This document shows positions 8,285-18,286 of a stretch of DNA of 64,000 nucleotides, piece by piece. A model generated the notes under the pieces. The model had not been told where the DNA came from. It saw only the letters and a program-made list of their open reading frames with translations, and did not search any database. The DNA is from Marinifilum fragile JCM 15579. GTDB lineage: Bacteria > Bacteroidota > Bacteroidia > Bacteroidales > Marinifilaceae. The stretch's first letter is position 1. Each line of letters opens with the position of its first letter. Position numbers and translations under genes: made by a program. The stretch lies in assembly GCF_001310955.1 (NCBI RefSeq), contig NZ_BAZX01000013.1, positions 1 to 64,000 of the forward strand, written 5' to 3'.

Positions 8285-10684
8285 TTAGTCCTTGTTCTTC
8301 TTTTTGAAAATGTTCTTAATTCGTTGATATATCGATTTTCTATTTTCCTTTCTTTTTTCTTTTCTCTGTTTGCGTTCCATAAGCTTATCGCGATCCTTGG
8401 CTTTAACACCAAAAATATTCTTGAAAAATCCTGAATCTTTTGGCATGTAGTGTGGAATGTTTAATTGTGCAAGAATATCATTTTCTGGCTTTCTAATGGA
8501 TGCGTAACTGTAGTTCGAGAAATTTCGATTGCTGCTCATTTTACTCATGAATTTGCCATAAATAGGCAAAGCCATACTTGCACCTTGTCCTAAAGTTAAG
8601 GAACGGAAATGCACACGCATGTCATCAGCTCCAACCCAGGCACCAGCAACCAAATTAGAATTGTAGCCAATATACCATCCATCAGCATGAGAATTTGTAG
8701 TACCTGTTTTCCCAGCCAAATCTCCTTCTAATTTAAAAACATTTCGCAGTGATTTACCGGTTCCATTATTTACAACAGCCTGCAGCATATGATTGATGAT
8801 ATCTGCGTTCTGAGGAGACAAAACAAATCTGTTTTCACCTCTTTCCTTCGATAAATCAGCAATTAAATTTCCATTTTTGTCTTCAATTTTTACCAGGTAA
8901 TAGGGCTCAACATGCACACCGCGGTTGGCTAAGGTGGCATATACTTGAATCATTTCGAATAAGGAAATGTTTGCCGTTCCCAAAGCCAAAGATGGAACTT
9001 TAGGCAGATTGCTATCTACACCCATTTCCTCAGCCAGAACAATCGCATCTCTAATGCCAGTTTGCAAAAGTACATCTACTGCAATGGTATTTACCGATTC
9101 GGCCAAAGCACCTTCCATACTGTAGCTTCCTTCATATTTATTATCGGCATTTCGGGGTGACCAATTATCGTATTCTTCGTAAACTTTTCTCTCGTTTGGA
9201 AAATATTCAAATGGAGAAATTCCCTCTTCCAAGGCCGCTGAAAAAACTACAGGTTTAAATACAGACCCAACTTGTCTTTTTGCAGTAACATGGTCGTATT
9301 TAAAGTGATTAAAATCGATTCCTCCAACCCAGGCTTTTATTTTTCCTGAATGAGGCTCCATAGCTAAAAAGCCTGTGTTTAAAAGTTGAACGTAGTGTTT
9401 TATCGAATCGTTAGGGGACATGCTTACATTCTTTTCTCCAGACCATGTGAATATTTTCATGTCCACTTTTTCATTGAAAATCTTGTTGATTTCTTGTTCC
9501 GATTTGCCTGATTTTTTCAGCTCCTTGTATCGATCAGATCGGTGTTTGGCATCGTTAAGAATGTCTTTTCTATTGTCCCAAGGTTTTGAGCTTCCCCAAT
9601 GCTTGTCAAATAAATTTTGAAGTTGCTTTAAATGTTCACTAACAGATTGTTCAGCATATGTCTGTAGCTTAGAATCCAGAGTTGTAGTGATTTTTAAACC
9701 ATCTCTATAAATATCATAATAGCTTCCATCTTCCTTCGGATAATCTGCCAAAATCTTATTTGCTTCAATTCTGATTTTTTCTCTTAAATAGGGTGCTAAA
9801 CCATTTTTCGAAGCCTGATTGTTATACTTTAATTCCAAAGGCAATGCTTTCAGTTGCTTTGCTTGCGATTCTGAAATGTATTCATATTTGACCATTTGAT
9901 TCAAAACAACATTTCTTCTCTGTTTTGATCTTTCAGGATGTAATCGTGGATTGTAATAGGTTGGAGCTTTAAGCATTCCGATTAATACAGCGCATTCATG
10001 TGTTTTTAAAGCAGAAGCCTGTTTGCTGAAAAATTGTCTGGATGCACTCTCAATTCCAAATACATTTTCACCAAAGGAGACGGTATTTAAATACAGCTGT
10101 AAGATTTCTTTTTTGGAATAAATTTTCTCCAATCTCGATGCAGTTATGGCTTCCCTGATTTTATTAACAGGCATTGTTAGGGCACCATAATGTTTTCTGT
10201 TATAAAGATTTTTTGCAAGCTGTTGACTCAAGGTACTTCCTCCACCTGAGCTACGATCTCCCATGATCAAAGATTTTACCAAAACGCGAAGCATACTTCT
10301 TTGATCTACGCCTTGATGTTCGTAAAAACGTGCATCTTCAGTAGCAATTAATGAGTTAATTACATTGGGTGAAATATCCTTAAAACTGACATTGGTTCTG
10401 TTTTCAGCATAAACTCTACCCAAAATAGCACCATCTTCGGAGTAGATTTCGGAGGCATCTGCATTTTTAATGTTTCGCAAAGTGTAATAATCTGGCAATT
10501 TACCCCATAACCCAAGGTATACCGATGAAAACAACAAGCCAAGCCCAACAATAGCACACGTTATTGCTAGTAATCCCAATCGAATGATGTACGATTTAAT
10601 ACTTCTTTTTTTAGTTTTTCTTTTTGTAGAAGTTCTTCTTTTGGAATTCGGTTTTCTGCTTACTGTTTTTCTTGTTTTCGCCAT
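8285..10684 (-). CDS. bifunctional penicillin-binding protein 1A
   Basis: This class A PBP polymerises glycan strands and crosslinks them in the periplasm. The 799 residues start with a very basic cytoplasmic tail (residues 1-27), then one membrane segment (~30-56). The glycosyltransferase domain shows EDARFYEHQGVD and GGSTLSQQLAKNLY. The transpeptidase domain has the serine motif SVFK, the SxN motif SVN and KTGTT. The C-terminus is extremely lysine/arginine rich (KDRDKLMERKQRKEKRKENRK). The ATG at 10684 is well placed. It is monocistronic. Confidence 0.95.
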   Translation of the reverse strand: MAKTRKTVSRKPNSKRRTSTKRKTKKRSIKSYIIRLGLLAITCAIVGLGLLFSSVYLGLWGKLPDYYTLRNIKNADASEIYSEDGAILGRVYAENRTNVSFKDISPNVINSLIATEDARFYEHQGVDQRSMLRVLVKSLIMGDRSSGGGSTLSQQLAKNLYNRKHYGALTMPVNKIREAITASRLEKIYSKKEILQLYLNTVSFGENVFGIESASRQFFSKQASALKTHECAVLIGMLKAPTYYNPRLHPERSKQRRNVVLNQMVKYEYISESQAKQLKALPLELKYNNQASKNGLAPYLREKIRIEANKILADYPKEDGSYYDIYRDGLKITTTLDSKLQTYAEQSVSEHLKQLQNLFDKHWGSSKPWDNRKDILNDAKHRSDRYKELKKSGKSEQEINKIFNEKVDMKIFTWSGEKNVSMSPNDSIKHYVQLLNTGFLAMEPHSGKIKAWVGGIDFNHFKYDHVTAKRQVGSVFKPVVFSAALEEGISPFEYFPNERKVYEEYDNWSPRNADNKYEGSYSMEGALAESVNTIAVDVLLQTGIRDAIVLAEEMGVDSNLPKVPSLALGTANISLFEMIQVYATLANRGVHVEPYYLVKIEDKNGNLIADLSKERGENRFVLSPQNADIINHMLQAVVNNGTGKSLRNVFKLEGDLAGKTGTTNSHADGWYIGYNSNLVAGAWVGADDMRVHFRSLTLGQGASMALPIYGKFMSKMSSNRNFSNYSYASIRKPENDILAQLNIPHYMPKDSGFFKNIFGVKAKDRDKLMERKQRKEKRKENRKSIYQRIKNIFKKKNKD

Positions 10685-10903
10685 ATTTAAAATTCTTGAT
10701 GCTACTATTATTCAACGAATAATCACGATAAAGATTATATCTCTTTGTAAAACATTACTCACTGAAAGTTCAAAAATAGTTATAAAAACTAATTTTTTGA
10801 TTAATTTATGAAACAGACTTTATTATGAATCGTATTAAAATGTTGATGAATAATTTAAAATTCACCATAAAGTGGAATTCTACTACTCATTTATACCTAT
10901 AGA

Positions 10904-12040
10904 ATGAAAATTGATAAGCTGAGAATTAATTCAATTGATGAATTGTTAAATATTAAGGAACCATGTCTTAAAACAGACTTGATAATTGTTTTTGGATATA
11001 GAAAATTAATATTGAACAAAGAATTTACATTAGCGCTGAAGAATCATTATCCTGAAGCAGTTTTATTTGGGTGTTCTTCTGCAGGTGAAATCTCAGGAAT
11101 TGAAGTTGCAGATGGTTCTGTAGTGATTACAGCAATTGAATTTGAAAATTCTAAGGTAAAATTAGAATCCATTAAAATTGAACAGAATACTGATAATAAG
11201 TTGCTAGGTGCAAAATTATTAGAAAAACTAGATAAGGAAGGATTAAAGCATGTGATGATTCTTTCTGATGGATTGAATATCAATGGTGCAGAACTTGTAA
11301 ATGGCATAGAAAATGCACTGCCAGGAAATGTAACGGTTACCGGAGGTTTAGCGGGGGATGGTAGTGATTTCAACGAAACCGTTGTGTATGATAAATCGGG
11401 TAAACCTGTTTCTAATTGTATAGCAGCTTTAGGTTTTTATGGCGAAAAGGTTTCTGTAGGCTATGGTTCAAATGGAGGATGGGATAGCTTTGGCCTGGAA
11501 AGATTGGTAACCAAATCGAAAGGAAATGTACTTTATGAATTGGATGGAAAACCAGCTCTGCAACTTTACAAGCAGTTTTTGGGTGAAAAGGCGAATAGCT
11601 TGCCGGCATCTGGTTTACTTTTTCCTTTAAGCTTGCGAGAGAATGGTATACAGGAACCAGTGGTTCGTACCATTCTTGGTGTTAACGAAGAGGATCAATC
11701 CATGACTTTTGCAGGTTCTATTCCCGAGGGTGCCAATGTAAGGTTGATGAAAGCCAATGTGGACAGATTAATAAACGGAGCCGAAAATTCTGCGATTACC
11801 ACTACCGAAATATTACCAAAGGACAGAGCCGAATTGGCCATACTTATTAGTTGTGTAGGGCGCAAATTGGTTTTAAAGCAGTTGATTGAAGAAGAGGTAG
11901 AAGCTGTTGCTGATGTAATTGGTAATGATGTTTGTATTACCGGATTTTACTCTTATGGAGAGATCTCTCCATTTCGCAAAAACACCCCGTGTAAGTTGCA
12001 TAATCAAACCATGACAATCACTACAATTTCTGAAAAATAA
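10904..12040 (+). CDS. FIST domain sensory protein
   Basis: This 378-residue protein carries an N-terminal FIST_N domain (about residues 20-200, with LFGCSSAGEISG and TVTGGLAGDGSDFNETVVY) and a FIST_C domain (about 210-375, with ALQLYKQFLGE and ISCVGRKLVLKQ...GFYSYGEISP). FIST proteins are thought to sense small ligands, possibly amino acids, and to feed histidine kinases or cyclases. It has no signal peptide or membrane segment, so it is cytoplasmic. The stop is only 4 nt before the next gene, a hybrid histidine kinase, making an operonic sensor/kinase pair very likely. Confidence 0.92.
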   Translation: MKIDKLRINSIDELLNIKEPCLKTDLIIVFGYRKLILNKEFTLALKNHYPEAVLFGCSSAGEISGIEVADGSVVITAIEFENSKVKLESIKIEQNTDNKLLGAKLLEKLDKEGLKHVMILSDGLNINGAELVNGIENALPGNVTVTGGLAGDGSDFNETVVYDKSGKPVSNCIAALGFYGEKVSVGYGSNGGWDSFGLERLVTKSKGNVLYELDGKPALQLYKQFLGEKANSLPASGLLFPLSLRENGIQEPVVRTILGVNEEDQSMTFAGSIPEGANVRLMKANVDRLINGAENSAITTTEILPKDRAELAILISCVGRKLVLKQLIEEEVEAVADVIGNDVCITGFYSYGEISPFRKNTPCKLHNQTMTITTISEK

Positions 12041-12044
12041 AGCA

Positions 12045-14198
12045 ATGCATCGACTACTAAAAAGACAAATCAGGAAATTTTTATCAATTGAGGAGCAAGA
12101 AAAATTCAAAGACTTTCTTGATGTCATCAATGATGCATATGTTGACTTTGATTCTGATATCAAGCAAATTGAAAATATTCTGGAAGAAAGTTCGCAAGAA
12201 TTGTTTAATGTCAATCGTGAGCTAAAGAAAAATTTGGAAACCAAATCTGCTGAAATCAAAACAACAAGCTCAAGATTAGAGTCAATTGTTGAAAACATTA
12301 AAGAAGTGATTTTCCAAACCAGCTTCGACGGAGAATGGATGTATTTAAATCCGGCCTGGACGAAAATAACGGGCTTTGATTTGTGGTCGAGTGTTGGTAC
12401 AAATGTTTTTGAATTTATACACCCCGATGATATCGAATTGTGCAAATTGAAATTTAAATATTTGCTGGATAATAAGGAGAAAACCAATCACTTCGAGGTA
12501 CGCTTTGTGACCAAGTCGGGGAGTTACAAGTGGTGCGAAATAGAGGAGCGATTAATCATAGGAGAAGATGGTAAAGCAACTGGGGTATCAGGTTTTATAA
12601 AGGACATTTCGGATCGTAAAACTTTAGAAGAAGAGAAGAATTTAACCACTGAAAAATTCAGGATGATATTTGAAAAATCATCGGTGGCATACCTGATTAT
12701 TAAAGAATCGAAATTTTTAGATTGCAACCAGGCTTGTTTAGATCTTTTTGGAGTGAAAGAGCGAGGAGACTTTATCGGTAAGTTTGTAAAAGATTTTTCA
12801 CCGGAATTCCAGCCTGATGGCATTAAATCATCCGATAAGGCAATAGATTTAATTTACCAAGCCAGAGAAAAAGGCTTTAATAAGTTTGATTGGATTCATA
12901 TGAAGAAGGATGGAATGGAATTTCCTGTTGAAGTCATTTTGAATCCTATACATTTGGCCGAGGGAAATATCCATTTTGTAGCGCTCAACGACCTGTCGGA
13001 ACGAAAAAGGGTAGAATCGGAGTTGATTGCTGCCAAAGAAAAAGCAGAAGAGGCTACAAAAGCCAAGGCGCAGTTTCTTTCTACCATGTCTCACGAAATA
13101 CGGACTCCAATGAATGCTGTAATTGGTGTTACGCATTTGTTATCTGAAAATGAGCCAAGAGAAGATCAGCTAAACAACCTGAATATTTTAAAATTGTCAG
13201 CTGATAATCTAATGACATTAATAAATGACATTTTGGATTTCAGTAAAATTGAAGCAGGTAAGATTGAATTGGAGAAAATCGACTTTAATTTCAGAAATTT
13301 TATCAATAATGTGACTGCCGGATTTTTTATGAAGGCAAAAGAAAAAGACCTCGAGTTTATTGTTGATATTGACCCTAAGATTCCGACATATCTTACGGGT
13401 GATCCTACCAGGTTATCTCAAATTATTACCAACCTGTGCTGTAATGCCATAAAATTTACCGATGAAGGTAGAGTAGTTTTAAAGGCTGATTTTAAAGGAA
13501 ACTCGGACGATAGGGTGAGCATACAGTTTAAAATTAGCGATACGGGAATTGGTATTCCAGCAGACAAAAAAGATCAGATTTTCGAATCATTTTCGCAAGC
13601 AGATTCCAATACCACCCGATTGTATGGTGGAACAGGTTTAGGCTTGGCCATTACAGGAAAATTAATAGAGCTGATGAATGGTAGCATTGACGTGGAAAGT
13701 GAAACAGGAAAAGGAACCTCTTTCTTTGTAAATGTCGATTTAAAGATCAGCCTGAAATCCAAACCTAAGGTAAATTTTTCAGATGAACATTTTGCAGATT
13801 GTGAGAAACTGAAAGGAATGCACATATTGGTGGCGGAAGATAATCCAATGAATGTGCTAATTATAAAACAATTCCTTAAGAAATGGGATGTTACCTACGA
13901 TGTTGCGAAGAATGGTAAAATTGCTTTGGAAAAAGTGCAGGAAACCGATTATAATATGGTGCTTATGGATTTGCAAATGCCTGTAATGGATGGGTATAAT
14001 GCTTCTGAAAACATCCGAAAACTGAAAGGAGAAAAGTATCAGAAGTTGCCAATTATTGCGGTTACGGCATCTGCTTTTAACGAAATACGAGCCAAAGTTA
14101 TTGGTGCAGGCATGACCGATTTCGTAACCAAGCCCATAAATCCTGAAGAGTTGTGCGTGAAGTTGGAGAAGTATGCTGATCGAAGTTACAGGCACTAG
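12045..14198 (+). CDS. PAS-PAS hybrid histidine kinase with receiver domain
   Basis: This encodes 717 residues. An N-terminal coiled coil (about 35-80) leads into two PAS domains (about 78-195 and 205-320), then HisKA with phospho-acceptor His350 in FLSTMSHEIRTPMN. HATPase_c follows with the N box NLCCNAIKFTDEG, DTGIGIP and GGTGLGLAI. A C-terminal receiver starts ILVAEDNPMNV and has phospho-acceptor Asp642 in LMDLQMP. There is no transmembrane segment, so it should be a cytosolic hybrid kinase, plausibly controlled by the FIST protein encoded 4 nt upstream. No HPt protein or output regulator is adjacent. Confidence 0.95.
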   Translation: MHRLLKRQIRKFLSIEEQEKFKDFLDVINDAYVDFDSDIKQIENILEESSQELFNVNRELKKNLETKSAEIKTTSSRLESIVENIKEVIFQTSFDGEWMYLNPAWTKITGFDLWSSVGTNVFEFIHPDDIELCKLKFKYLLDNKEKTNHFEVRFVTKSGSYKWCEIEERLIIGEDGKATGVSGFIKDISDRKTLEEEKNLTTEKFRMIFEKSSVAYLIIKESKFLDCNQACLDLFGVKERGDFIGKFVKDFSPEFQPDGIKSSDKAIDLIYQAREKGFNKFDWIHMKKDGMEFPVEVILNPIHLAEGNIHFVALNDLSERKRVESELIAAKEKAEEATKAKAQFLSTMSHEIRTPMNAVIGVTHLLSENEPREDQLNNLNILKLSADNLMTLINDILDFSKIEAGKIELEKIDFNFRNFINNVTAGFFMKAKEKDLEFIVDIDPKIPTYLTGDPTRLSQIITNLCCNAIKFTDEGRVVLKADFKGNSDDRVSIQFKISDTGIGIPADKKDQIFESFSQADSNTTRLYGGTGLGLAITGKLIELMNGSIDVESETGKGTSFFVNVDLKISLKSKPKVNFSDEHFADCEKLKGMHILVAEDNPMNVLIIKQFLKKWDVTYDVAKNGKIALEKVQETDYNMVLMDLQMPVMDGYNASENIRKLKGEKYQKLPIIAVTASAFNEIRAKVIGAGMTDFVTKPINPEELCVKLEKYADRSYRH

Positions 14199-14284
14199 GC
14201 TTTTACCTTTTAGAGGAAAGCTATAAATATAAATCAAGGATCGAGATAACTGTATTGATTAGGCAATAATGAATTTTAGAGCAT

Positions 14285-14470
14285 TTTCAAGTTGAATTTT
14301 TCCTTTTTAGGGAACCGTAGCGAAGCGAAGCTCGTGAACACAATTGAAAATTGAGTTTAATGTGAACAAAATCCCGACAGGGAAAAGGGTGAAAAAAGAA
14401 AAATATAACCAAAAATACACCCTTCTGGCTGTAGCCATCTTCCCTAAGAGGGAAGAATTCCTAAATTAAG
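14285..14470. repeat. dispersed intergenic repeat, copy A
   Basis: The module TTTTTAGGGAACCGTAGCGA, then AGCTCGTG, ATGTGAACAAA and CGACAGGGAAAAGGGTG recurs in altered form at about 18994-19090. Its right part (about 14440-14470) has the hairpin CTTCCCTAAGAGGGAAG. It occupies most of the 349-bp gap between the kinase and truA. No ORF is convincing, and it looks like a non-coding interspersed repeat. Confidence 0.6.
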
Positions 14471-14547
14471 CTAATTATAAATCCAAAAGCTAAATCTAAT
14501 TTGTCGAAAGTCTTATTCTTTTGGTAATTTACTCTAGAAACTTGTAG

Positions 14548-15354
14548 CTAAACAAGAATCCAGTCTTTCAAATCCATCATGATGCACTGATTGGATAGAT
14601 TTTCCTGTTCTAAAAACGGATATTTAATTTCTGATAGATACAAGCCCTGAGGATAGGCCAGATTTAATGGGGAAGGAGTGATTTGCTGATGCAATTGTTG
14701 CTCAAATTCCTCCAGGCTCAGTTTTCCTTGTCCAACTTCGAGCAACTGATGAACAATGATTCGAATCATTCCTTTTAAAAAGCGATTGGCAGTAATCTCG
14801 AATCGCAAAGAACCTGCATCAGCACTCTTGTAGATTTGCGCCTTGCTTACCTTACAAATGGTGTGGTTGTGTCGATCGGGCGTTTTGCAGAAGGCACGAA
14901 AATCCTTTTCGCCAATCAAGAGTTGGGCAGCCAATTGCATTTTTTTACTGTCCAGATCAAGAGAATAAAGCGAAGAGATATCGCTCAAATAGGGATTCTT
15001 GCTGGTGTGAATAAAATAATTGTAAGTGCGCTGACTGGTGCTGTGTTGTGCATGATTTTGTGGCTCAACCTGCTGAAAATCGAAAACAGAAATATCAGGC
15101 GGTAGCATTCTGTTAATGGCAAACAATAGCTTTTCATCAATCTGGCGACTCACATCGATATGGAAGTAATATTGCGATGCATGAACACCCGCATCAGTTC
15201 TGCCACAACCCATGCAATGTATTTTTTCCTTCAGAAACTTGCTCAATACATCCTCGATGCTTTCCTGTACACTGGTGGCGTTAATTTGCTTTTGCCAACC
15301 TCTGTAATTGCTGCCTTTGTAGGCGATATGAAAAAAATACCTGTATTTCGACAT
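14548..15354 (-). CDS. truA: tRNA pseudouridine(38-40) synthase
   Basis: TruA isomerises U38-U40 in the tRNA anticodon stem. The 268-residue protein has the catalytic aspartate in CGRTDAGVHA (about residues 50-59), the N-terminal YKGSNYRGWQKQ motif and the RFEITANRFLKGMIRIIV strand typical of the family. The ATG at 15354 gives MSKYRYFFHIAYKGSNY, consistent with relatives. The last ~15 residues (NQCIMMDLKDWILV) are a small C-terminal extension. It appears monocistronic. Confidence 0.95.
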   Translation of the reverse strand: MSKYRYFFHIAYKGSNYRGWQKQINATSVQESIEDVLSKFLKEKIHCMGCGRTDAGVHASQYYFHIDVSRQIDEKLLFAINRMLPPDISVFDFQQVEPQNHAQHSTSQRTYNYFIHTSKNPYLSDISSLYSLDLDSKKMQLAAQLLIGEKDFRAFCKTPDRHNHTICKVSKAQIYKSADAGSLRFEITANRFLKGMIRIIVHQLLEVGQGKLSLEEFEQQLHQQITPSPLNLAYPQGLYLSEIKYPFLEQENLSNQCIMMDLKDWILV

Positions 15355-15815
15355 GAATTCTTATTTGTGCCCAAAGGTAGAAATAATTCTATTGAACGAG
15401 TAGGGAGGGTAATTTCTATACCTAAGCCTAGTAAAAATATCACGCAGATTTACAGGTTTGTTTAGGATTTGGAAAGTGAAAACTTTTAGAGTGAAAGAGT
15501 GATTTTTTATCTATCATAGATTTTAATTGCAATGCTTAGGCATATACTATTAAGTTAGTAAAGTCTTGGGATTGCAAAGTGTTTAAGGATGGGGTGAAAA
15601 GAGGTGTATCTCTAGAGTGATAATAAAAATAGAATTGGAAATAAGGAAGATAAAATAAGAGTGTGTGATTTGTGAAGTGCTTCGTTTGCTAGTGAATTAT
15701 GAAATCAAATAAATGATTAAATTACTTTGTTAAATAAAAATAATAATATAAATTTGATAGGCTTGGAGAGTGGAAATTGTGGGAAGTAGGCATGAGAATA
15801 AGGAATTTTATGCCA

Positions 15816-16080
15816 TGCTCATTTAGGCAAAGGCCAAAAATTGTCTTTTTGACTCGTACCTGTTTAGGCAAAGCTCAAAAAATAGACTTTTTACCCAATG
15901 CCGATTTAGGCAAAGCTCGAAAAATTGATTTTTTGCTCAATGCCAGTTTAGGTAAAGCCCAAAAAATGGATTTTTTGAACGATGCCAGTTTAGGTAAAGC
16001 TTGAAAAATTGACTTTTTGACCCATGCCAGTTTAGGCAAAGCAAAAAATGACATTTTGGAATGCCAGTTTAGGAAATGCA
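15816..16080 (+). repeat. degenerate tandem array, 42-bp unit, about seven copies
   Basis: Units begin at 15816, 15857, 15899, 15941, 15983, 16025 and 16062. Five are 41-42 bp; the sixth is 37 bp and the last is partial. The unit is TGCCAGTTTAGGCAAAGC, then C/T-rich bases, an A5-6 tract, TTGA or similar, a T5-6 tract and about eight variable bases. Read in the frame of the next gene, the units encode a 14-residue repeat (LGKAQKIDFLxNAS), but stops at TGA 16002-16004 and later prevent a full ORF. The rest of the 776-bp gap between truA and the following gene (15355-15815 and 16081-16130) shows no convincing gene. The array ends 50 bp upstream of the DUF6261-like gene. Confidence 0.9.
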
Positions 16081-16130
16081 GAAATCAAGTTTTGAAATAA
16101 TCAATAATTACTAACTAAAAATCACACACT

Positions 16131-16865
16131 ATGACATTGATTAAGAAAGTTTCAACAAGTAGTCGCAATGGCGATGTTAGTGCATTGTTAACCCTTATTG
16201 TAGCTGCATTTGCAAAGAACGACTGGACTGCCGATACCTATTTAAGCTCGGTAATTAAAACAATTGGCGAATATGATACTTCGCTGACAGAGGCTTTGAA
16301 GCGATTGCAAGTTTTTTCGCAGATGGCCGATAAAGACCATGCTCGCGATATGGTTATCCGCTCTTTATTTAAATTGGTTGAGGGATATACTCATATTCCA
16401 ATAGCAGAAGTACAAGAAGCTGCTGTTGTGGTTTATGATGTTTTGGATCAGTATGGTTTAGGTATTCAGTTTGATGACCAGGCAAAAGAATCGGCTGAAA
16501 TCAATTCCTTACTCAACGATTTGGCTAAACCTGATATTGCAGCAGCCAATGCCAAATTGCAAGGTGTTGCCGATTTGGTTGCTGCCTTAACTGCCGCTCA
16601 AAAGGATTTTGAAACGGTGGCATTGCAACAAGCCGAAGGCGAAGGAGCCAAGCAAGATTTGGCAACAGCCAGTAAGCTAAAGAAAGCTGCACTAAAAGAA
16701 TTGAACGACAATATGGTGGGCTACATGAATACCATGACAAAGGTTAAGCCTGATACTTACAAGGCTACCGCCCAAACCATTTCAGAATTAATCGATAGTA
16801 ACAACGAAAAGGTAAAACGCCGCCGTACCGAAAGTGAGACCGAGGCGGATGCCGAAGTGATTTAA
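16131..16865 (+). CDS. DUF6261-like helical protein
   Basis: This 244-residue protein is almost entirely alpha-helical, with no signal peptide or membrane segment. Its central block (MADKDHARDMVIRSLFKLVEGY, VVYDVLDQYGLG and ESAEINSLLNDL) resembles what I recall of DUF6261, a Bacteroidota family without known function. A coiled-coil stretch (about 140-190) leads to a basic-acidic tail (KVKRRRTESETEADAEVI). The gene lies directly behind the 42-bp tandem array. A second unnamed helical protein gene at 46115 sits behind a 21-bp array. A database search is needed to confirm the family. Confidence 0.65.
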   Translation: MTLIKKVSTSSRNGDVSALLTLIVAAFAKNDWTADTYLSSVIKTIGEYDTSLTEALKRLQVFSQMADKDHARDMVIRSLFKLVEGYTHIPIAEVQEAAVVVYDVLDQYGLGIQFDDQAKESAEINSLLNDLAKPDIAAANAKLQGVADLVAALTAAQKDFETVALQQAEGEGAKQDLATASKLKKAALKELNDNMVGYMNTMTKVKPDTYKATAQTISELIDSNNEKVKRRRTESETEADAEVI

Positions 16866-17022
16866 ATTTAGAATAACAAAGCTTAAGCTTCCACTTGGTG
16901 GGGGCTTTTGTTTTTGGGTGAAATGAGGAAAAGCAATCGACTAGATTAGACATTTCAGAGTTAAGTTTGTAACATTTGAATTTATAACAAATAAGTAGAA
17001 AATTAAACTAATATAAAATTAT

Positions 17023-18132
17023 ATGGAAACTCAATTACATACAGACCCGAATGAACATGACGTTGACGTTGATGAAAGAACTGAAAAAATCGAACAGGAA
17101 AAACAAGAACTTTTAAGAAAAGTTTTGAGTGGTAATCTTGAAACTAAACATGATCAGGTTGGTTTCATTTTAAATAATAATAACGCAGCAAGAAATTCAG
17201 ACATTGAACTGGCATGGTTATATTGGTCGACTTTTGAAAGAGATTTATTTAACGGAGAATATGTTACAAAAAACGATCTGAAAAAATTAACTAAAATTGG
17301 GTCTTTAACCCGTTCTAGAGCGCGTATTCAGAATGAGTATAAACTCTTTCAGGCTGATGATAAGGTTAAAAGGTATAGAGGGGTATTGGCTGCCGAAATG
17401 AAAGAGGAGGCAATTGATGAGAAGCCAGAAGGTCTTCCAATGTATTCAATATATGTTGATGAAACCGGTAAAACACAAAGCTTTTTATCAGTAGGTAGTT
17501 TGTGGGTAATAGATGGTTTTGTGACATTTCAGGCTAATAGAGAAATTAAAGCTTGGGTTGAGCAGAAAGGAATTGATTTTGAGTTCCATTTTACTAGAGT
17601 AAGTAGAAATAGAATTGATTTATATAAAGAATTTTTCTTAAAGTTTTTAACACTAAATCCAACAGTTGGTTTCAAAATTATTGTAATTGATAATAGTGGC
17701 ATTAGAGATGCTAGTAGTGCAATAACTGATCTCACATTTCATTTAATTAATAAAGGTATTAATCATGAGAATAGCACAGGTAGAGCACCATTGCCTAGAT
17801 TATTGCAAGTTTGGCTAGATGAAGAAGAAAGGGGAAGTGATCAATTAAAAATAGAAAATTTAAAAGAGCGACTTTTAAGTCAACAAATTGAAGGGCTTTA
17901 TTTAGGTGATTTTTTTGCAGTAGACTCAAAAGATAATTATAACATACAAGCTGTTGATTTATTTACTGCCGCCGTAAATAGAAAAATTCATAACCCTAAT
18001 AGTGAAGGACATGTTAAAGATGAACTTGCAAATTATATATTAGAACTCCTAAATTTTGATGTTAATAATATTGACTTAAAAAACTCAGATACTGATAAAT
18101 CAACCGTGTTTAATTTATCTTTTAAGGATTAG
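17023..18132 (+). CDS. DUF3800 domain-containing protein
   Basis: This encodes 369 residues. An N-terminal helical, charged segment (1-135) is followed by a DUF3800 domain. Its acidic signature is visible as SIYVDETGKT (about residues 142-151), a central LQVWLDEEERG and the C-terminal DSKDNYNIQAVDLFTAAVNRK (about 305-325). DUF3800 has an RNase H-like fold and often lies in mobile or defence-related regions, suggesting nuclease activity, but no biochemical role is established. It is flanked by repeat-rich DNA with no partner gene on either side. Confidence 0.85.
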   Translation: METQLHTDPNEHDVDVDERTEKIEQEKQELLRKVLSGNLETKHDQVGFILNNNNAARNSDIELAWLYWSTFERDLFNGEYVTKNDLKKLTKIGSLTRSRARIQNEYKLFQADDKVKRYRGVLAAEMKEEAIDEKPEGLPMYSIYVDETGKTQSFLSVGSLWVIDGFVTFQANREIKAWVEQKGIDFEFHFTRVSRNRIDLYKEFFLKFLTLNPTVGFKIIVIDNSGIRDASSAITDLTFHLINKGINHENSTGRAPLPRLLQVWLDEEERGSDQLKIENLKERLLSQQIEGLYLGDFFAVDSKDNYNIQAVDLFTAAVNRKIHNPNSEGHVKDELANYILELLNFDVNNIDLKNSDTDKSTVFNLSFKD

Positions 18133-18286
18133 GTCCCTTATTCGCCCCCTCGCTGTCGTAAGAATTCTTTCGGGTGGTATTTAGATTTAAGTAGATATAT
18201 CATGTTTAAAACGAAACCAAAAGATAAATTCCGCTCAGACTATTTCCATTTATCTCAAGCTTTAGCTGAGGGCAGAATATTATAAA

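Noticed and set aside
11873..12487. 204-codon minus-strand ORF across the FIST/kinase junction
   Set aside because: It is a shadow of two well-supported plus-strand genes; serine- and phenylalanine-rich composition is typical of an antisense frame.
15777..16004. 75-codon ORF made of 14-residue repeats
   Set aside because: It is the open part of the 42-bp array, with stops in the later units and no good start signal, so I treat it as repeat DNA rather than a gene.
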